Of a stretch of DNA of 39,180 bases, positions 7,333 through 15,323 are shown piece after piece. Made by a program: the position numbers and the translations under genes. The notes below the pieces were generated by a model. It searched no databases and was not told the origin of the DNA. It was given only the letters and a program-made list of their open reading frames with translations. The stretch is from Lachnospiraceae bacterium. GTDB lineage: Bacteria; Bacillota; Clostridia; Lachnospirales; Lachnospiraceae. Within the stretch, counting starts at the first letter, position 1. The number at the start of each line of letters is the position of its first letter. The stretch covers positions 1 to 39,180 of the forward strand of contig JAFSDJ010000089.1 of NCBI GenBank assembly GCA_017436305.1, read 5' to 3'.

Positions 7333-8664
7333 ATGAATGAAATATTTTACCCTAAACAATTATTAACTTTAAAGAACAAACGTATTGAGAATCAATGTTT
7401 TTTTGTTATGCCTTTTGCTCAAGAATATGAAAATTTATATGATACATTATCATTATATCTTGAAAATCAAAATTATAAACCTGTTCGTGTGGATAAAAAT
7501 TCAGAAGCAAGTGTACCAATCATTACATTAATATTAAATGGGATTGCTACTTCGCAATATATTATTGTAGATATTTCAGAATCAAACGCAAATGTATTTT
7601 ACGAATTGGGAATAGCTCAAACATTAAAGGAACCGAACAATATTTTTATTATCAAGGAAAAGGCAGCTAAGACTCCTTTTGATATTCAGCATTTACAATA
7701 TATTTCATATGATAAGAATAATTTAAAAAAGTTAGCTTTGGAGCTTGTAGAGAAACTTGAGTCTTGCCAATATAAAAATGATTTTTGGAATGCACTCAAT
7801 TCGCAAAATTTTATAGATGAAAAACAACTTGATATGTTTGTCGAATATTGTCTTAATGTGTTTTCGGAAGATACTATCAAAAATTTTACTTATATTCTGC
7901 TCAACCACGAAGACACATTTCCGCTTAGTGATTCTACCAAAAGAGCAATTTTGATTCTTGATGAAGTTTTTAGAAAAGAAACAAGAAAATCAGAATCTGA
8001 AAAATATATACCAATGTTGCAATTGCTTTTAAATAAGTTAGTAATGTATTGTAGCAATGACGTTTCTGTGATTGCGTATGTACAAGATTTTTTAAATCTG
8101 ACTAATTATGGCGAGTTACGATTAGAGCAGCTGGTATCATTTCAAACAGATATGGTGATTGAGCTGGCACTTAACTCAAAATTAGAACATATAGCTTTAA
8201 GATGGATAATTGAATATTTTCAAAAATCGAAATCTACAAAAGTTGACTTAAACAGATATAAATTGGAATCATTCCTTTTAAGAAGTAATACTCAATTGGT
8301 AAATGAATATATTATTAATGCAATTGTATCAGAAAATCATTATATAAGAGAACATATGGCAGATATAGCAGGTGAGAAAAATTTGGTTTATGCCGAAGAA
8401 AATTTAATTATACAATTAAAAAGAGAAGATAATATATATACTACAGCAAGTATAATGGAGGCTTTAGGAAAAATTAAAAGTAATAAAGGTTCTCGCATTA
8501 TATATGAATGGGTGGAAAAAAATGCCGAGTTTCTTATCCAAAAGAGCAATTATTTTGTATTAAAACATGCGCGGAATGCTTTAAAAAATATAGATGAGAC
8601 TGATTTATTAATTTTATTTGATAAAAAATACTTAGAAATATTAAAAAATAATAATGCACTATAG
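7333..8664 (+). CDS. TIR/nucleoside-deoxyribosyltransferase-like protein with helical repeat C-terminus
   Basis: N-terminal Rossmann-like domain (about residues 20-145) of the TIR-like or nucleoside 2-deoxyribosyltransferase-like type. Features: CFFVMPF at 22-28, YIIVDIS at 76-82 and NANVFYELGIA with conserved Glu at 91, the probable catalytic residue. Such domains cleave NAD or nucleotides in bacterial defence systems; that role is inferred here. Residues 150-440 are helical and look like HEAT/ARM-type repeats, a likely sensor or scaffold. ATG 7333 has GAGG six bases upstream; an ATG at 7321 overlaps that site. 443 residues. In the orientation given here it is next to the promoter at 7237-7265 and should be the expressed gene of the switch. 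It overlaps the convergent glycosyltransferase by six bases. Confidence 0.7.
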   Translation: MNEIFYPKQLLTLKNKRIENQCFFVMPFAQEYENLYDTLSLYLENQNYKPVRVDKNSEASVPIITLILNGIATSQYIIVDISESNANVFYELGIAQTLKEPNNIFIIKEKAAKTPFDIQHLQYISYDKNNLKKLALELVEKLESCQYKNDFWNALNSQNFIDEKQLDMFVEYCLNVFSEDTIKNFTYILLNHEDTFPLSDSTKRAILILDEVFRKETRKSESEKYIPMLQLLLNKLVMYCSNDVSVIAYVQDFLNLTNYGELRLEQLVSFQTDMVIELALNSKLEHIALRWIIEYFQKSKSTKVDLNRYKLESFLLRSNTQLVNEYIINAIVSENHYIREHMADIAGEKNLVYAEENLIIQLKREDNIYTTASIMEALGKIKSNKGSRIIYEWVEKNAEFLIQKSNYFVLKHARNALKNIDETDLLILFDKKYLEILKNNNAL

Positions 8665-9585
8665 AACCAGTGATGAGCAATATTTATAATATTCGTTAAT
8701 ATCTATAGTAATTGTAAATTCAGACAAAAGTAGGGCTTTGTATTTATTTATCTCGTCTACATTAGATACACAGTCCTCTAAGCGTTCTAATAATGAATTT
8801 ATACATTTTTGCAAATATTTGTAAAAATGTTCTTTTCCACGAACTGTATCTTGATTTATTGCAGTATATAAAAATTTGAATGATTTAAACAAATCATATA
8901 TGTGCTTCTCAGAAAAATTATGGGTAAGTGACTTTGGGTGTTGGAAATAATACAAATTGCACCCTGTTACAATGCCTATTTTATTTGCATGATATAATGC
9001 TAAAAAAGAAAAGGCATCGTCCTCATAAAAAGTATCTATAAATTTAAGATGGTTTTTAATAAGAAAGGAAGTTTTAAATAATTTACATCCTAATAGTGGA
9101 CTCAAAAAATATTCGTTTGTAAATGAATGCGTCAATAAAGAAAGAGCCATATTACTAGTGAGAACATTATCATAGGCATATTGGTACCTTTCACTTATTT
9201 TTAAATCTTGTAATGCTGTTTTAATTTCCCATACAACTATATCTATATGATTGTTTGAAGTGAATTTTTTTATTGCGCGTGCTAAACAGTTTAAATCCAA
9301 CCAATCATCACTATCTAAAAACATTACATATTGCGAATTTATACTATTTAAACCGACATTTCTACAATAACTTGCACCACGTCTAGAACTATTTTTAATG
9401 TACTTTATGTTATTATAATTCTCTATATATGAGGCCACTATATTGCCAGAATTATCGTCTGAATTATCATCAATAATAACTAATTCAATGTTATTAAAAG
9501 ATTGATTGATAATCGATTCGATACATCTAGCAATATATTTCTCTGAATTATACATTGGAATAATTACAGATATTAGCGCGGGCAT
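8659..9585 (-). CDS. GT2-family glycosyltransferase
   Basis: GT-A fold glycosyltransferase. Seen: ISVIIPMYNSEKYI at the N-terminus, IIDDNSDDNS (residues 37-46) for nucleotide-sugar binding, the RGASYCRNVGL motif near 70, and the metal-binding DSDD at 91-94. 308 residues, no transmembrane segment, probably cytoplasmic or membrane-associated, adding sugar to a surface polymer or protein. The ATG at 9585 has a GGAGG nine bases upstream; a TTG at 9600 contains that site and is rejected. Very AT-rich. In the present orientation no good promoter faces it, so it is predicted silent until the cassette inverts. Its start, ribosome site and stop all lie inside the inverted repeats. The acceptor is unknown. 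Confidence 0.85.
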   Translation of the reverse strand: MPALISVIIPMYNSEKYIARCIESIINQSFNNIELVIIDDNSDDNSGNIVASYIENYNNIKYIKNSSRRGASYCRNVGLNSINSQYVMFLDSDDWLDLNCLARAIKKFTSNNHIDIVVWEIKTALQDLKISERYQYAYDNVLTSNMALSLLTHSFTNEYFLSPLLGCKLFKTSFLIKNHLKFIDTFYEDDAFSFLALYHANKIGIVTGCNLYYFQHPKSLTHNFSEKHIYDLFKSFKFLYTAINQDTVRGKEHFYKYLQKCINSLLERLEDCVSNVDEINKYKALLLSEFTITIDINEYYKYCSSLVL

Positions 9586-9606
9586 AACACATACCTCCAA
9601 ATTTAA

Positions 9607-9634
9607 GATATTTGACGGATAACATTTGATTATC
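9607..9634 (-). repeat. right inverted repeat of invertible cassette
   Basis: Reverse-complement partner of 7271-7298 (26/28). It lies between the glycosyltransferase start and the recombinase 3' end. Confidence 0.85.
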
Positions 9635-9676
9635 CTGCAATTTGAATAATAAAAGTTGAGAAGGTAGGAGTTACGT

Positions 9677-10597
9677 CTATATACTAAAATTCTTCCTCGG
9701 ATGCTTGTTTCTTAATATATCTTTCTGCTTTGAAGTTGTAACATGCGTATAAATTTCAGTAATGTTAATGGAACTGTGGCCGAGCATTTCCTGTATATAT
9801 CGTATATCTACATCAGATTCCAAAAGGCTTGTGGCAAATGTGTGCCGGAACATGTGTGGTGTTATATGTAATTCAATACCGGCTAATGCGGCGTATTTTT
9901 TTATCATCCGTCTCACAGACTGGTCTGATATAGGGTTTCCGGATTGTTTTGTAAAAAAATATCCTTTTTCTTTAATCCAATCCTGAAAGCAGGTTTGATA
10001 TTTTATGAGAATATTGGCCACGTTGTCATTGCCAATTTGTATTTTTCTTTCTTTTGCACCTTTTCCGTAGATAAGAATAGTATTATCCGGCAGGTTGACA
10101 TCGGAAGCTTTCAGAGAGCATAATTCAGAAATTCGGATTCCTGTGGAGAATAATAATTCGATAACGGCTATGTCCTGTAAAGTTTTTTTCTTCTGATAAG
10201 CAGTAGTAGCACTGGCATGCTGCGTATAGATAGTTTTAAGAAAACACTCTACGGTGTTTAAAGGGATCGTTTTAGGCAGAATAACGGGTGCCCGGAATTT
10301 AATCTGTATTTTATTAAATGGGTTTATTAAAATTATATCTTTATATTCCAGATAACGATAGAAAGCTTTTACAGAAGCAATTTTTCGCTTTGCTGTTTTA
10401 GGTTTATAATTCTGATGCAAAAAAGCAATAAACAGCTCTAAATCATTTGTGGTAATATCAGAAATATTTTGAGTTGGAACTTTTTTGGAAAATTGTGACA
10501 GGTCAATTTTGTAGGCTTTAATGGTTTTGTCATCCAGACATTTTTGAGATTTGCAAAATGAGAGATAGCTTTCAATGTTCATCTTTAGTGTATTCAT
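9677..10597 (-). CDS. XerC/D-type tyrosine recombinase, probable invertase
   Basis: Complete tyrosine recombinase of 306 residues. It has an N-terminal SAM-like core-binding domain (residues 1-95) and a catalytic domain. All active-site residues are present: R155 in STGIRISEL, K179 in the beta-hairpin GKGAKER, H248 and R251 in HMFRH, H274 in LGHSS, and nucleophile Y283 in IYTH. The start has AAAGGAG six bases upstream. Its 3' end is 43 bases from the right inverted repeat of the cassette, so it most likely inverts that cassette. It could instead be a resolvase or integrase of the replicon. It is divergent from the helicase operon, and a 327-base gap separates them. Confidence 0.9.
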   Translation of the reverse strand: MNTLKMNIESYLSFCKSQKCLDDKTIKAYKIDLSQFSKKVPTQNISDITTNDLELFIAFLHQNYKPKTAKRKIASVKAFYRYLEYKDIILINPFNKIQIKFRAPVILPKTIPLNTVECFLKTIYTQHASATTAYQKKKTLQDIAVIELLFSTGIRISELCSLKASDVNLPDNTILIYGKGAKERKIQIGNDNVANILIKYQTCFQDWIKEKGYFFTKQSGNPISDQSVRRMIKKYAALAGIELHITPHMFRHTFATSLLESDVDIRYIQEMLGHSSINITEIYTHVTTSKQKDILRNKHPRKNFSI

Positions 10598-10698
10598 AAA
10601 AAACTCCTTTTTAAAGAATATTTTACCAAGAAGATACAGGGAAAGGGGAAAGAAGTTGTAAAATTGGTATTTTTAAACTGCCAAATCGGGATTTACTA

Positions 10699-10727
10699 TT
10701 GCAAAAAGAGACTATTTTCTTTATAAT
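10699..10727 (+). promoter_or_regulatory. sigma-A promoter of the helicase operon
   Basis: TTGCAA (10699-10704), 17-base spacer, TATAAT (10722-10727). The ssb promoter at 30581-30609 has the same boxes and spacing. Confidence 0.85.
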
Positions 10728-10760
10728 ATGAGTATCATTTTTTATTTATTTACTATTTAG

Positions 10761-10819
10761 TAATACACCTATTTAGGTGTATGTGAAAGAAAAAGTCTCA
10801 CGCATGTGTTGAGCGTAAA
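10761..10819 (+). ncRNA. conserved 59-nt leader element, copy 1
   Basis: 57 of 59 bases match 30643-30701 upstream of ssb; the two differences are purine changes. It begins with hairpin ACACCT-ATTT-AGGTGT, followed by GTGA...TCAC and ACGC...GCGT pairings, and is followed 33 bases later by a terminator hairpin just before the helicase ribosome site. The layout (promoter, structured element, terminator, ribosome site) is that of an attenuating leader RNA. A protein-binding DNA site is the alternative. Confidence 0.65.
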
Positions 10820-10852
10820 AGAAAGTGGAATACTGAATATATTGATTTATTT

Positions 10853-10883
10853 AGCACGTATCGCGAAGATAGGTGCTTTTTTT
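10853..10883 (+). terminator. attenuator hairpin before the helicase gene
   Basis: A 10-bp stem with one mismatch (10853-10862 with about 10868-10877), then a seven-base T tract. It lies about 30 bases upstream of the ribosome site. Equivalent to 30729-30759 before ssb. Confidence 0.75.
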
Positions 10884-10924
10884 ATGTTCAGGACAGAATT
10901 TTTATTAAAAAGGAGGAAAACGTA

Positions 10925-13423
10925 ATGAAAATGCAGGTAGCAGATTATTACAGACAAAGTTCCTGCGAGAAACAGGCAGAATTTTTGAAAGCAACAGAAG
11001 TACCAGAACTGATTGTGGCGCAGAAAAAACTGTTGTCACTGGTTTGTAAGGAACTGGTAAAGGGGAGCTGTAGAAAGGAACTGCTGGAACTAACAAAGGA
11101 GCAGGTCAGAACCTATCAGGAAGAATGGTTTGACTATTCTTTTCTGAAGGAGAAAACGGAAGTCAGGGATTATCTGGCAATTGTCCGTTTTTTAGACTGG
11201 TACGAAAATCTGGGTGCAAAGGCACTTCAGGCGGATGTGGAATGTGTCCTTCCGTTAAACAAAATAACCCTGTATGAGAAAGCCTCTCTAATTATCCGGA
11301 TGCCGTCTGGTGATTACAGAGCTTTTTTATTGTCTTTTTCAAAGCCAAAAAAGACTAAGGGTGGAAGGAGTATTCATACGAATATTTCCACAGACCTGGG
11401 AGTAATGACGGTAAAGGCAGGGCTTGAAGAAAAATACCCAGACATTAAAGTCTATTCTTTGTCCATGATAGCGGGGGATGATACCCTGGAAATGCTGTCA
11501 AAACAGTTTTTGGTGGATAAGAAGGGTGGAAACGGATATTTTATCAGTTTTGAAAATTATCTGAAAAAAGAACAGTTTCAAATGGCAGAATTTCTAAAAA
11601 AGGCAGAGGAAGCAGTCGCTACACCAATGCAAAGCAATTGTTATTCCTGTTCTTTTAGAAACCAGTGCCATATCGTACCGCTGGAAAGGAGTGAAATAGC
11701 AGTCCAGTCAGACAGTTACCGGATGCCGGAATTTACGGAAAAGCAGAAAACAGTGGTGGACCATAAAGACGGGGCATTACTTGTGTGCGCCGGACCTGGA
11801 AGTGGAAAAACCGCCACTTTAATTGGCCGTATTAAAGCACTGATTGAAAAAGGAGTGGATCCGGCTTTTATCCTGGTGGTAACTTTTACCAAGGAGGCAG
11901 CCAAAGAGCTTAAAAACAGGTGCCTGTCTTTTCTAAAGGACTATGAACTGCCTTATATTTCCACACTTCATGCTCTTTGCTATGATATTTTAAAGAGCAA
12001 TAAGGAGCTGTTTGGAAAGGAGCTAAAAGTGCTGGGGGCTGAAGAGGCGCATGGTATTCTTGATGTGCTTACCCAGGCGCATGGGCAGTTAGCCGGCTTT
12101 TCCTATGGAAAGAAAACTGGTAAGAACGGACTGTTGGAAACAATTGAGAGGAGGATGAAAAGCTATAAGAACGATGATGAATCTTTCTTTTTGCATTATC
12201 CTGAGATTGACAGAAAGCAGTTTTCAGATTTCGTCAGGGAATATGATGAAATCGTTTCGGAAAGAGGTTTAATCACCTTTGATGAGCAGATTAGTCTGGC
12301 AATTACCCTTTTTAAGGAACATCCGGAAGTTTTAAAAACTTACCAACAGTTATTTCAGTATATTATGGTAGATGAATACCAGGATGTGGATGAAACACAG
12401 GCAGAGCTTGTATATCTGCTTGGCGCACATGGAAACGTGTGTGTGGTAGGAGATGATGACCAGTCTATATACGGTTTCCGCGGAGGTTCGCCTAAATATA
12501 TGACAGAATTCAGAAGTCATTTTAGTGCCAGAACAGTTGTTTTAAATGATAACTTCCGCTCAAGGGAAACAATCGTAAATGCCTCAAATAAGTTAATTGA
12601 GAAAAATTCCGGACGGATTCAGAAAGACCTGGTTGCAAGCCGTTCCGGCGGACAACCGGTAACAATTGTGCCAAAACAGTCTGCACAGGTGGTAGAAAAT
12701 ATCATTCATAAACTCCATAAAAATGGTACCGCCTATAAGGATATTGCTGTTTTGAATTTTTCAAATGCACCGTTAGAAAAGCTGGAGAGTGATTTGCGTG
12801 TGCCATGCAGATTAAGCAAGGCAACCCTTGTGGAAGACGGATTTTTCCGGATTGTTTTTGACAGTATAAGAGCATGGAAGGAAGGTTTCACCACAGAGGT
12901 TTTAGCAGATTACGAAAAGGCAGCAGGGTTATACGGCCTGATGGATGAATTTTTACAAAGTGGGCCGGAAATAGAAAAATTGCGGTACCTGAATGAAGCT
13001 GTTTCCTACCTGCGGGCTAAACCGGAAACGGCAGCGGGAAATTTTATTAAGTATCTGTCATTTCTTTATGACATGGATAATACCGTTTCTTCTGATGCAT
13101 TGAATCAGATGATACAGGATAAGCATATCCGGACATTGGATACTCTGTACCAGACGATGAAAGGCATGATTGAGTATGGTGATGAAACCCGTATACAATA
13201 TGGGGAAAAAGACGAAGTCTGTCTTATTACGTCCCATGATTCAAAAGGAAAGGAATTTCCGGTTGTTATTTTATATGATGGTGACAGGTATGGTGATGAT
13301 GAAGAAAGTCGGCGCCTTTTATATGTAGCACTGACAAGAGCAAAGGATCAGTTGTTTGTCCTTTGTGATAAGCCTAATCCGGTTCTTTCGGAGTTAGGTG
13401 TGGTTAATAATAATTATTTATAA
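10925..13423 (+). CDS. UvrD/Rep-type superfamily 1 helicase with N-terminal Cys-cluster domain
   Basis: 832 residues. The helicase core starts near residue 270 with Walker A GPGSGKT (290-296), motif Ia TFTKEAAKEL, Walker B DEYQD (483-487), GDDDQSIYGFRGG (motif III region), and motif VI RRLLYVALTRAKDQL near the C-terminus. It is a DNA-unwinding ATPase for repair, recombination or replication. The 270-residue N-terminus ends in CYSCSFRNQC (C239, C242, C248), the triad seen at the end of RecB/Cas4-like iron-sulphur nuclease domains. I cannot find the nuclease catalytic Asp-Glu-Lys set, so this domain may be degenerate. The 2B domain is short. AAAGGAGG precedes the ATG. The gene is controlled by the shared leader element and followed by a terminator. 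Confidence 0.9.
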   Translation: MKMQVADYYRQSSCEKQAEFLKATEVPELIVAQKKLLSLVCKELVKGSCRKELLELTKEQVRTYQEEWFDYSFLKEKTEVRDYLAIVRFLDWYENLGAKALQADVECVLPLNKITLYEKASLIIRMPSGDYRAFLLSFSKPKKTKGGRSIHTNISTDLGVMTVKAGLEEKYPDIKVYSLSMIAGDDTLEMLSKQFLVDKKGGNGYFISFENYLKKEQFQMAEFLKKAEEAVATPMQSNCYSCSFRNQCHIVPLERSEIAVQSDSYRMPEFTEKQKTVVDHKDGALLVCAGPGSGKTATLIGRIKALIEKGVDPAFILVVTFTKEAAKELKNRCLSFLKDYELPYISTLHALCYDILKSNKELFGKELKVLGAEEAHGILDVLTQAHGQLAGFSYGKKTGKNGLLETIERRMKSYKNDDESFFLHYPEIDRKQFSDFVREYDEIVSERGLITFDEQISLAITLFKEHPEVLKTYQQLFQYIMVDEYQDVDETQAELVYLLGAHGNVCVVGDDDQSIYGFRGGSPKYMTEFRSHFSARTVVLNDNFRSRETIVNASNKLIEKNSGRIQKDLVASRSGGQPVTIVPKQSAQVVENIIHKLHKNGTAYKDIAVLNFSNAPLEKLESDLRVPCRLSKATLVEDGFFRIVFDSIRAWKEGFTTEVLADYEKAAGLYGLMDEFLQSGPEIEKLRYLNEAVSYLRAKPETAAGNFIKYLSFLYDMDNTVSSDALNQMIQDKHIRTLDTLYQTMKGMIEYGDETRIQYGEKDEVCLITSHDSKGKEFPVVILYDGDRYGDDEESRRLLYVALTRAKDQLFVLCDKPNPVLSELGVVNNNYL

Positions 13424-13432
13424 GAGTAGAAT

Positions 13433-13453
13433 CAGGCTTACAGCCTGTTTTTT
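13433..13453 (+). terminator. intrinsic terminator after the helicase
   Basis: 6-bp perfect stem (13433-13438 with 13442-13447), 3-base loop, six Ts, then an AGGAGG site of the next gene about 20 bases on. Confidence 0.7.
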
Positions 13454-13486
13454 ATTATCAATTTATATGACAGGAGGAAAAAAGAT

Positions 13487-14383
13487 ATGTTGAATTATCA
13501 AGAATTTAAAGAAGAAGTAGTAGGTAAAATCGGGAATTATTTACCCCAGGAGTGTAAAGATGCACAGGTTATTTTAAAGCCCGTACAGAAGATTAATCTT
13601 GAAATGGATGGGCTTATGCTTAAATGCAAAGAAAGTAAATATGCCCCGACTGTTTATCTGGAAAATCTGTATAAACATTATCTGGATAACGGCGGAAATC
13701 TGGAAAATGTTTTAAAACAACTGGTGGATACCATGTGTTCAGAAGGTGTAAATGAGCAGGAGATGCAGTCTCTGTTTGAAAACCTGGAAGAAAAAATATT
13801 CTGGCAGGTGATAAATACAGAAGCTAACAAAAAGCTGCTTTCTGGCATACCTCACAGGACATTTGAGGATTTATCCATTATCTATCGTGTATTAGTAAAG
13901 AGCGATAGTTCCGGGATAGGAAGTTTCATTGTTAATAATGATGCAGCAGGAAATTTTGGATTAAGTGAAGAAAAGCTGTATCAGCTGGCAAAGAAAAATG
14001 CTAAGAGACTGATGAAACCAACTGTAAGAATTTTAAGTCAGGTATTGGCAGAATGCGGGTATTTGAGTCAAGAAGAGACAGACGAAGCATTCATGGCGGA
14101 AGATATGTATGTAATAAGCAATTCTGAGAATATAAATGGAGCTGCCTGTTTGCTGGATGAAATGGTGTTCCAGGAATTAGCTAAAAAAACAGATTCTGAT
14201 TTATATATACTACCGTCATCCATCCATGAACTGATAGCAGTGTCTGTGGGGGATAAAAACCCAGAGGTTCTTGCAGAGATGGTAAGAGCAATAAACAGCT
14301 CTGTGGTATCACCCATGGAAATACTATCTGACAGTGTGTATTATTACTGTCGCAGTACACGAAGCATAAAACGGATTGCATAA
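13487..14383 (+). CDS. DUF5688 family protein
   Basis: 298-residue protein of a Clostridia-specific family of unknown function that I recognise as DUF5688. The N-terminal pattern is NYQEFKEEVVGKIGNYLP, then VYLENLYKHYLDNGG and a C-terminal SSIHELIAVSV region ending in a short Tyr/Ser-rich stretch. The family is frequent on conjugative elements and phages of gut Lachnospiraceae. No enzymatic motif or membrane segment is seen. The C-terminal half (LPSSIHELIAVSVGDKNPEV) resembles regions of proteins that handle peptide or nucleotide signals, but that is not evidence of function. AGGAGG precedes the ATG. It is followed 15 bases later by the delta-like gene, so the two are co-transcribed. Confidence 0.75.
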   Translation: MLNYQEFKEEVVGKIGNYLPQECKDAQVILKPVQKINLEMDGLMLKCKESKYAPTVYLENLYKHYLDNGGNLENVLKQLVDTMCSEGVNEQEMQSLFENLEEKIFWQVINTEANKKLLSGIPHRTFEDLSIIYRVLVKSDSSGIGSFIVNNDAAGNFGLSEEKLYQLAKKNAKRLMKPTVRILSQVLAECGYLSQEETDEAFMAEDMYVISNSENINGAACLLDEMVFQELAKKTDSDLYILPSSIHELIAVSVGDKNPEVLAEMVRAINSSVVSPMEILSDSVYYYCRSTRSIKRIA

Positions 14384-14398
14384 GGAAGGAGGAATTTT

Positions 14399-15307
14399 AT
14401 GGTTCAGATATTGTATGGCAATGAACCATATATGATTGCGTACTTTAAAAAGAAAGCAGTGGATACAGTAGAAAATAAGGAATTTTCCTATAAGGAGTTT
14501 AGCGGTGCAAATGAAGAATTTTATTCTTTTGTAAATACCGCTTCTTTTTTTGGGAAAAAACTGGCTGTATTAGTTCCGGAGACTTTAACGGAACTGGATA
14601 CGGAGAAATTCCGTAAAGTGCTGCAGTCTAAGGGTACAGAAGCGGACATTCTGATTATGCCTTTAAAAGTCCAGAGTAACACTAAGTTCTATGGATGGTG
14701 TGAAAAACAGGGATTTTTAAAAGAGTGTAAGAAAGTTAAAAAAGAAGACCTTCAAAAGTTAATCCTCAGAGAGTTTAAGCTCTCTGGGGGTAAAACCATA
14801 ACAGAAGAAGCAGTGAATGAACTCATAAAAAGGGTGCGCTATGAAGCGGATGAAGTTACATTATATGATGTTCTTTCTGATGTGAGAACGGTAACGTACT
14901 ATAACAATGAGGTGACTGCTGATACAGTAAAAATGCTGTGCCGGGACAGGGAAAAGGAAAATATATTTATTCTGTCCTCGCTGTTAATGAAAAAGGATCT
15001 GGCAGGAATCCGCAGACAGGCAGAACTGATTGAAAAGTCGGGGGCATCACCGATTGGTGTTCTATCTGCCATGCTCAGGGATTTTCGTGTAGCTTATAAA
15101 ATGAAGGTATTAGAAAAAGAAATTCCAAGTATAAAAGCCAGAAAACAGGCGGTAAATACCTGGAACATGCCAAGCGCAACAGGAAGTGCATCGCAGCTGT
15201 ATAAGCAAATGGAAATTCTTGTTACTTCAATAGATGAAATTAAAGAAGGTAAGATTTCCAAGGAAACGGCGATTATGCTGACAGTTATGAAAATGGCATA
15301 TTTGTAG
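14399..15307 (+). CDS. holA: DNA polymerase III delta subunit-like protein
   Basis: Clamp-loader wrench subunit. The N-terminus VQILYGNEPYMIAYFKKKAV is the delta signature (ILYGxEx(F/Y)L-type start without a Walker A). The middle has PLKVQSNTKFYGWCEKQGF and KKEDLQKLI, and a helical lid region ALTEEAVNELIKRVRYEADEV-like. The C-terminal collar has LSSLLMKKDLAGIRRQAELI and PIGVLSAMLRDFRVAYKM, as in HolA. 302 residues, slightly shorter than chromosomal delta (about 330-345). GGAAGGAGG precedes the ATG. With dnaX at the start of the window it suggests a replicon-specific clamp loader; delta-prime was not found here. Confidence 0.85.
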   Translation: MVQILYGNEPYMIAYFKKKAVDTVENKEFSYKEFSGANEEFYSFVNTASFFGKKLAVLVPETLTELDTEKFRKVLQSKGTEADILIMPLKVQSNTKFYGWCEKQGFLKECKKVKKEDLQKLILREFKLSGGKTITEEAVNELIKRVRYEADEVTLYDVLSDVRTVTYYNNEVTADTVKMLCRDREKENIFILSSLLMKKDLAGIRRQAELIEKSGASPIGVLSAMLRDFRVAYKMKVLEKEIPSIKARKQAVNTWNMPSATGSASQLYKQMEILVTSIDEIKEGKISKETAIMLTVMKMAYL

Positions 15308-15323
15308 TAGAAAGGAAGAAAGA

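Larger units (their letters stand above)
7271..9634. mobile_element. predicted invertible DNA cassette
   Basis: Left repeat 7271-7298 and right repeat 9607-9634 are inverted copies: 26 of 28 bases match, and the outer 22 (7271-7292 and 9613-9634) are identical. Between them lie two convergent genes whose stop codons overlap in the palindrome CTATAG (8659-8664), with no terminator between them. Each gene has its own ribosome site inside the repeats. The only good promoter is outside the left repeat, and a complete tyrosine recombinase gene starts 43 bases beyond the right repeat. This is the layout of a phase-variation switch that expresses one gene or the other. The segment is visibly more AT-rich than its flanks, suggesting separate acquisition. 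Confidence 0.8.

Noticed and set aside
10746-10883. Known riboswitch upstream of the helicase
   Set aside because: I compared it mentally with common classes (SAM, TPP, pre-Q1, glycine, T-box) and saw no signature; it is listed as an unclassified leader.
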